64,000 bases of DNA, from assembly GCF_024189295.1 (NCBI RefSeq), contig NZ_JAIZEN010000002.1, positions 186,001-250,000 of the forward strand. Direction: 5' to 3'. The position numbers and the translations under genes are program-made. This document shows positions 59,705 through 64,000 of this stretch, in pieces. Each line of letters starts with the position of its first letter. The first letter of the stretch is position 1. A model generated the notes under the pieces. The model was given only the letters and a program-made list of their open reading frames with translations. It was not told the origin of the DNA and searched no databases. Origin of the DNA: Halobacillus sp. A1. GTDB lineage: Bacteria > Bacillota > Bacilli > Bacillales > Halobacillaceae.

Positions 59705-61054
59705 TTACATTCCGTTTTCTTTGTTCGAAAGCATACGGATCCTTTTTTCTAACTCTGTGGAATCAAAGGACTGAGACTTGGTTTGCTCTTGTTCTCTTTT
59801 CTCATCCTGCTTTTTGAACCATTCCGGGATAACTTCCGTACTCTTTTTTCGATATTGATTTTTCTGCTGACCCCACTGCTGATATTTCTGATGCTCAGCT
59901 TTAGCTAGATTCATCGCCTGTCTCACAGTAGTCACATTTTTTCTAGCCCAGTGACTGGCTATCTTCTCAAGGTATGGTTTTGAAAGTTTCATGTCTGTTT
60001 TCAGCAAAACATAGTGAACAAGCACGTTCATAACCCCTGGTGATACCCCTTGTTCGGTCATCACATCTCTGATCATCTTCATATCTTGATCGGCTGCTTG
60101 ATGACCATTAGATAGGTCTTCCAGCAGCTCTTTAGGTGATATCTGCTCCAATAACTGGACAAATTGGTCTTCCTTGCTCTTCGTTTCTGTTGAATCATCA
60201 GCGATTCTCTCACGTTGATTAAGAACATTAGCATTAACTTGAGAGTGACTTTTCATAAAGTCATGACAAGCCGATTTAAATTCCTCTAAATTCAACTCAT
60301 TATCTTCATTGATCGCCCATGTCAATGCGCGTTCAATTTCTGTCGAAGATAAATTGTAGAGAGAAGCTAGCTGGATGATGACTTTTCGATTCATACCCGA
60401 TAAGATTTTATCCGCAGGATACATGCGCTGTGTTAAAGCTTCATGCAGCCAATTGAAATCAATTCGGTGATTCATCAAAACAGGTCCTTTTCGTACATTG
60501 TCAACTCGAGGTTCTTCCTGATTTTTAGGACCTTCGCTCTGCACGGCCGCGGGGAAGTTATGATGAAAAATTTTATCGAATGATTCTGTTATATCAGTAA
60601 ACCCTTCATAAGAAATAGATTCCCGCATAAGACGCTTCTTAAGCTGTTTAAATTTATCTATACCTATTTCATGTTGAAGAAGCAATGATAAAAACGTATC
60701 ACTAATAAACTCTTCAGCAGCGAAAGGAGGACGGATCTCATAGATATAAACTTTTTCTTCCTCATTTTTCAAAAATGTACGCAGCAGTCCGATAGCTTCA
60801 AGCTTTTGCCTTGCCTCATAAATCTTATCTAAAGGTGTAGACAGGTAAGTCATCAATGTGTGATGTGTTTGCAGGTCATCACCATTACTTGTTTCCTGTT
60901 CAGTACATAAAAATTGATAAAGAGAAACAGCTAATTGACCAATCACGGGCTGATACAAATGAGTCAGCGCCCATTGCGCATTTTGAGGAAAAACGCCTTT
61001 TCTAGAAATAAGGAATCCATCTACTGGCAGTAATTTTCCGACTGCAGAATCCAT
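59705..61054 (-). CDS. dnaB: replication initiation and membrane attachment protein DnaB
   Basis: Helicase-loading partner of DnaI and DnaD in Bacillota, not the E. coli helicase of the same name. The 449-residue protein has the DnaB/DnaD N-terminal winged helix (LPVDGFLISRKGVFPQ start, ALTHLYQPVIGQLAVSLYQFL) and C-terminal DnaB_2 domains (YNLSSTEIERALTWAI near 235 and a YLEKIASHWARKNV motif near 365). dnaI follows after three bases. Confidence 0.94.
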   Translation of the reverse strand: MDSAVGKLLPVDGFLISRKGVFPQNAQWALTHLYQPVIGQLAVSLYQFLCTEQETSNGDDLQTHHTLMTYLSTPLDKIYEARQKLEAIGLLRTFLKNEEEKVYIYEIRPPFAAEEFISDTFLSLLLQHEIGIDKFKQLKKRLMRESISYEGFTDITESFDKIFHHNFPAAVQSEGPKNQEEPRVDNVRKGPVLMNHRIDFNWLHEALTQRMYPADKILSGMNRKVIIQLASLYNLSSTEIERALTWAINEDNELNLEEFKSACHDFMKSHSQVNANVLNQRERIADDSTETKSKEDQFVQLLEQISPKELLEDLSNGHQAADQDMKMIRDVMTEQGVSPGVMNVLVHYVLLKTDMKLSKPYLEKIASHWARKNVTTVRQAMNLAKAEHQKYQQWGQQKNQYRKKSTEVIPEWFKKQDEKREQEQTKSQSFDSTELEKRIRMLSNKENGM

Positions 61055-61102
61055 GAACCTTTGCCTCCTTTCTTAAAATATGTAAACTGGCTGCAAAAGA
61101 AA

Positions 61103-61121
61103 ATGAGCCGATCGGGCTCAT
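61103..61121 (-). terminator. terminator of nrdR
   Basis: GATGAGCCC/GGCTCATTTTC hairpin overlapping the nrdR stop, with a T-rich tail on the minus strand. Confidence 0.6.
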
Positions 61122-61582
61122 CCTTTATCTTCGTGTTTAATTAATTCTTTAAGCTCATCAATGAAAACGTTGATATCTTTAAACTGTCTGTACACAGAAG
61201 CAAACCTCACATAGGCTACTTCATCAATAGAGGAAAGTCTCCCCATGACCATTTCACCGATATCTTTACTTCCCACTTCCGAAACTCCCCGGTTACGTAA
61301 CTCTTTTTCGATATCCAATGTGACACCTTCTAGTTCCTCGGCGGCCACAGGACGCTTCTCGCAAGCACGAATGAGACCGCGCATCAGCTTTTCGCGACTG
61401 AACTCTTCACGTGTGCCTTCTTTTTTTACAACAATCAGTGGTACTTCTTCCACTCGTTCAAACGTCGTATACCGGAAATCACATTGTTCACACTCTCTTC
61501 TGCGCCTGATGGCATGGCCATCCTCTATAGGTCTTGAATCAAGTACACGAGTGCTTTTATAGTGGCAATTAGGACATTTCAA
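61118..61582 (-). CDS. nrdR: transcriptional repressor NrdR
   Basis: Represses ribonucleotide reductase genes according to ATP/dATP levels. From a TTG at 61582 (GGAG nine bases upstream) the protein has 154 residues, beginning [18 protein letters not shown], with the zinc ribbon cysteines C3, C6, C31 and C34, then the ATP-cone domain. The longer form from the GTG at 61597 would add five residues the family lacks. Confidence 0.94.
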   Translation of the reverse strand: MKCPNCHYKSTRVLDSRPIEDGHAIRRRRECEQCDFRYTTFERVEEVPLIVVKKEGTREEFSREKLMRGLIRACEKRPVAAEELEGVTLDIEKELRNRGVSEVGSKDIGEMVMGRLSSIDEVAYVRFASVYRQFKDINVFIDELKELIKHEDKG

Positions 61583-61619
61583 ACAAATCAACTCCACTTA
61601 AATTCATATCTTTCATAAA

Positions 61620-62003
61620 TTAATTCGAGGGATCATATTTAACAAACTGCTGATCCAGCTTTTTATAGGATTCTTGAATCAATTGGTGACTGAACCCTAA
61701 ATCAATAGGTCCCCCTGAGTCTGTAGTCACAGAAAAATCAACGGCGGTTTGAAAAGGCTTCACCATGATGATCGTCGCTACAATAAAAGCCTTCCTTTTC
61801 CCTTTGTATTTAATTGTAATTTCACCGCGTTCTTTTGAAACCGCAACTTTTTCAGAAGGGGAAGGAAACAATTCTTCCACCGCCTTAAAAACTTCATCGC
61901 GTTTCGCTTTATAATACCGTGTTTCAAGCGCTGGATCTTTATGTTTTTCACTAGTTTCGGAATGATTACTAAAATACTTGGAAATAAATGCTTTCACCGA
62001 CAT
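61620..62003 (-). CDS. small protein of unknown function
   Basis: A 127-residue soluble protein, charged, with a hydrophobic strand (RKAFIVATIIMV) near residue 73. The RYYKAKRDEVFKAVEELFP region near 30 and SKERGEITIKYKGKRK near 56 suggest a small alpha/beta domain, reminiscent of DUF1499-type proteins, but I cannot assign a family. Between speD and nrdR, same strand. Confidence 0.75.
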   Translation of the reverse strand: MSVKAFISKYFSNHSETSEKHKDPALETRYYKAKRDEVFKAVEELFPSPSEKVAVSKERGEITIKYKGKRKAFIVATIIMVKPFQTAVDFSVTTDSGGPIDLGFSHQLIQESYKKLDQQFVKYDPSN

Positions 62004-62079
62004 TACCCCTTACAAAAAATTCGACATGATCTGTTTTTATTTTAACATGTTTTGATAAAAAGAAAAGAAAGGCAGAGAA

Positions 62080-62122
62080 ATACTAAAAAATCACACAGCA
62101 GCACTGTGTGATTTTTTAGTAT
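62080..62122 (-). terminator. terminator of speD
   Basis: A perfect 19-bp inverted repeat (62080-62098 and 62104-62122) with a five-base loop and an internal T run, directly after the speD stop at 62124. Confidence 0.85.
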
Positions 62123-62123
62123 T

Positions 62124-62501
62124 TTATAATGCTCTGGACTGATGAACTTCTACAGGACCCATTCCTCTTGGTACTTCTACGGTTTCATTTCTTCCTGCTT
62201 CTAAAGCCTCCACGATAAAGTGCGCAGCGACATTTGGATCTATACGATCTCCACACGTGTACACATCTATACTCGCATATCCATGCTCTGGAAAACTATG
62301 AATTGTCAAGTGCGACTCAGAAATAATAACCACTCCGCTCACACCATGTGGCGCAAATTTATGAAATGCCACTTCACGTACTTCAGCACCTGCTTTTAAA
62401 GCAGCATCTACAAAAACCTGTTCAATATAACTCATATCATTTAATTTATCTTCATTACAATCCCATAGTTCAGCAATTACATGTCTTCCCATTGTATCCA
62501 T
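62124..62501 (-). CDS. speD: S-adenosylmethionine decarboxylase proenzyme
   Basis: Makes decarboxylated S-adenosylmethionine for spermidine synthesis. The 125-residue proenzyme begins [15 protein letters not shown] and self-cleaves before S63 in ISESHLTIH to form the pyruvoyl group. [15 protein letters not shown] near 70 carries catalytic His and Cys. AGGGGG nine bases before the ATG at 62501. An ATG 19 codons upstream in frame (62558) lacks family similarity and a ribosome-binding site. Confidence 0.95.
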   Translation of the reverse strand: MDTMGRHVIAELWDCNEDKLNDMSYIEQVFVDAALKAGAEVREVAFHKFAPHGVSGVVIISESHLTIHSFPEHGYASIDVYTCGDRIDPNVAAHFIVEALEAGRNETVEVPRGMGPVEVHQSRAL

Positions 62502-62637
62502 TTCTAAGGATCCCCCTTTTTGTACAGTGACTAAATGCCCTTCTAAATATACAGACATGTACTGCCACGGGGGAAAGTTAGTCCTGAGAGGTCCTAACCC
62601 TTTGAGCAGTCATGAAATGGACAGTATTCAGAAGGTC
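62502..62637 (-). promoter_or_regulatory. structured leader of speD
   Basis: The promoter predicts a 5' leader of about 135 bases. It contains a GTTAG/CTAAC hairpin (about 62578-62599) enclosed by an ACTGC/GCAGT pair. A TCCCCC tract (complement of 62569-62574) is perfectly complementary to the GGGGGA Shine-Dalgarno (complement of 62511-62516). This layout suggests translational control. No known riboswitch class is recognised. Confidence 0.4.
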
Positions 62638-62643
62638 AAAAAA

Positions 62644-62672
62644 AGTATATACGGTTTATCACTTTTTTGCAA
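62644..62672 (-). promoter_or_regulatory. sigma-A promoter of speD
   Basis: TTGCAA (62667-62672), 17-base spacer, TATACT (62644-62649) on the minus strand. Confidence 0.75.
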
Positions 62673-62736
62673 GAAACATTTTCAAAAGGAAAGGGTGATG
62701 CCCATTATAAAATACATTGGGAAGAATTGCTACTAT

Positions 62737-63771
62737 TTAAGATACCTTTGCTGCAGTTTCATGTTTTAGAAGATTGCCGACATATTTAGCTAGATCAACA
62801 ACTCTGCATGAATATCCCCACTCATTGTCGTACCAGGCTAATACTTTCACTTTTCGGTCGCCCATCACCTGCGTAGACAAACCGTCAATAATGGCAGACG
62901 CTGGTGAAGTCGTATAATCGATGGAAACAAGTGGTTCATCACTATATTCAAGGATTCCGTTCATCTCATTTTCCCCGACCGCTCGAAAAGCTGCGTTCAC
63001 ATCTTCCTTCGTAACATCTGATTTCAAGTCTACGACTAAATCGACTAATGAAACGTTCGGTGTAGGTACGCGCAGGGCCATGCCATTCAATTTCCCTTGC
63101 ATAGAAGGGATCACTTCTCCCAGAGCTTTAGCAGCACCTGTAGAGGTAGGTATGATCGATTGAGTACATCCTCTCGCGCGACGCAGATCCTTATGAGGGT
63201 TATCGAGATTTTTTTGGTCGTTTGTAAATGAATGTACAGTAGTCATCAATCCATTTTCAATCCCGAACTCATCTTCCAAAACTTTGACTACAGGAGCCAG
63301 ACAATTCGTTGTACACGAGGCATTTGAGATGATGTCATGCTCATCAGCATCATACATGTGCTCATTGACTCCCATCACTATGGTAGCGTCTACTGATTTT
63401 CCAGGAGCAGTAATAATTACTTTTTTTGCACCTGACTGTATATGAAGTGAGGCTTCGTCCTTAGTTTTGAATTTGCCGGTAGCTTCTATCACTATATCTA
63501 CATTCAGCTTATTCCATGGCAGGTCCAGGGGATCCCTTGTGGAGCAGAGAACCACTTTCCTTCCATTTATGATGATCCCATTTTCAGTTGCTTCTATTTC
63601 ACCCTCAAAGCGCCCGTGGACGCTGTCATATTTTATCATATGAGCAATTGTCTCAGCAGGATAACTTGCGTTCACAGCCACAAGTTCAATTGACTCGTCT
63701 AAGACCGCTTTTCTGAAGACCATTCTCCCGATTCTTCCCAGACCATTGATGGCGATTCTTGTTTTCTCCAT
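62737..63771 (-). CDS. gapB: NADP-dependent glyceraldehyde-3-phosphate dehydrogenase GapB
   Basis: The gluconeogenic GAPDH. The 344-residue protein has the nucleotide fold INGLGRIGR and the catalytic cysteine in SNASCTTNCLAP near C153. The VNASYPAET segment after strand beta2 replaces the NAD-selecting aspartate of GapA, as in B. subtilis GapB. The position beside speD is the B. subtilis order. A CcpA-type cre-like sequence lies upstream. Confidence 0.94.
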   Translation of the reverse strand: MEKTRIAINGLGRIGRMVFRKAVLDESIELVAVNASYPAETIAHMIKYDSVHGRFEGEIEATENGIIINGRKVVLCSTRDPLDLPWNKLNVDIVIEATGKFKTKDEASLHIQSGAKKVIITAPGKSVDATIVMGVNEHMYDADEHDIISNASCTTNCLAPVVKVLEDEFGIENGLMTTVHSFTNDQKNLDNPHKDLRRARGCTQSIIPTSTGAAKALGEVIPSMQGKLNGMALRVPTPNVSLVDLVVDLKSDVTKEDVNAAFRAVGENEMNGILEYSDEPLVSIDYTTSPASAIIDGLSTQVMGDRKVKVLAWYDNEWGYSCRVVDLAKYVGNLLKHETAAKVS

Positions 63772-63819
63772 AAGGCAAGCCCCCTAATATGATATACTTT
63801 AAAATGAATTTTCAAAAAT

Positions 63820-63845
63820 AGTATAACACATTGTAAGCGTTTTTG
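63820..63845 (-). promoter_or_regulatory. candidate gapB -10 and cre-like site
   Basis: TATACT reads on the minus strand at 63820-63825. On the plus strand TGTAAGCGTTTTTG (63832-63845) matches 12 of 14 positions of the cre consensus TGWAANCGNTNWCA and overlaps the -35 region. In B. subtilis gapB is repressed on glucose by CcpN, so the cre match may be coincidence. Confidence 0.35.
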
Positions 63846-63875
63846 TGGATTAGTTTACTAATTTCCCAAAATAAT

Positions 63876-63905
63876 AACCTGACCTATTTTATGTAAGGTC
63901 AGGTT
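63876..63905 (-). terminator. terminator of coaE
   Basis: AACCTGACC/GGTCAGGTT hairpin at the end of coaE, followed by a T-rich stretch on the minus strand. It spans the stop codon. Confidence 0.7.
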
Positions 63906-64000
63906 CATTTAAGACTCCCCATTCTCTCAATACTTCTTGCAGTTGTGTGCGACTGCTTTCTAACGTTCCTGAATTATCAATTACCGCATCGGCCAGGTGC
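63889..64000 (-). CDS. coaE: dephospho-CoA kinase, C-terminal end only
   Basis: The last 36 codons of a minus-strand gene that continues beyond the window. The readable residues HLADAVIDNSGTLESSRTQL then QEVLREWGVL match the C terminus of CoaE, which phosphorylates dephospho-CoA in the final step of CoA synthesis. coaE lies just upstream of gapB in B. subtilis. Confidence 0.85.
   Translation of the reverse strand, partial: HLADAVIDNSGTLESSRTQLQEVLREWGVLNEPDLT

Overview
The window is a continuous piece of a low-GC, endospore-forming Bacillaceae chromosome. Gene order follows the Bacillus subtilis hemL-to-gapB segment almost throughout. Sporulation genes are present (gerM, gerE, sspI, ytxC, and a probable sigma-K-controlled coat-type protein). 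Many proteins are acidic and the intergenic elements resemble those I associate with moderately halophilic relatives such as Halobacillus, Pontibacillus or Thalassobacillus. That genus-level placement is an impression, not a test result. Most genes lie on the minus strand, so the layout below is given in window order.

Region 1 (0.1-6.5 kb) is the heme operon hemAXCDBL. Region 2 (6.7-8.5 kb) holds a small membrane protein and a lone amino-acid-type ABC ATPase between repeat-rich intergenic DNA. Region 3 (8.5-15.7 kb) is proteostasis: ysxC, lonA, clpX, tig and a TPR protein; lonB, which sits between clpX and lonA in B. subtilis, is missing. Region 4 (16-18.6 kb) is accessory: a YitT-type membrane protein, a possible decayed gene, a cysteine-rich probable spore-surface protein with a good sigma-K promoter, tRNA-Arg, tRNA-Gly and a duplicated 5' half of that tRNA-Gly. 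Region 5 (18.7-23.6 kb) is ysnB, rdgB, rph, gerM, racE, a MarR regulator and gerE. Region 6 (23.6-26.6 kb) is a ComP/ComA-type two-component pair inserted between gerE and sdhB, with no comQ or comX beside it.

Region 7 (26.7-38.5 kb) is central and fatty-acid metabolism: sdhCAB, yslB, uvrC, trxA, etfBA, an enoyl-CoA hydratase, fadR and lcfA, with a near-consensus FadR operator upstream of fadR. Region 8 (38.4-44.9 kb) is yshE plus an unreported-looking 26-residue membrane peptide, mutS2, polX, cvpA, zapA and rnhC. Region 9 (45-58 kb) is translation: pheST and thrS, each behind a T-box leader, ysgA, sspI, ysdC, a dUTPase, ysdB with a sigma-W promoter, ysdA, and infC-rpmI-rplT behind an L20-type leader with an ATT start for infC. 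Region 10 (57.8-64 kb) is ytxC, dnaI, dnaB, nrdR, a small unknown gene, speD with a structured leader, gapB and the 3' end of coaE.

I found no insertion sequence, prophage, CRISPR array or toxin-antitoxin system. The best leads for something new are the speD leader with internal anti-Shine-Dalgarno, the 26-residue peptide coupled to yshE, the orphan ComPA pair, the sigma-K-controlled cysteine-rich protein, and the palindromic intergenic repeat families.
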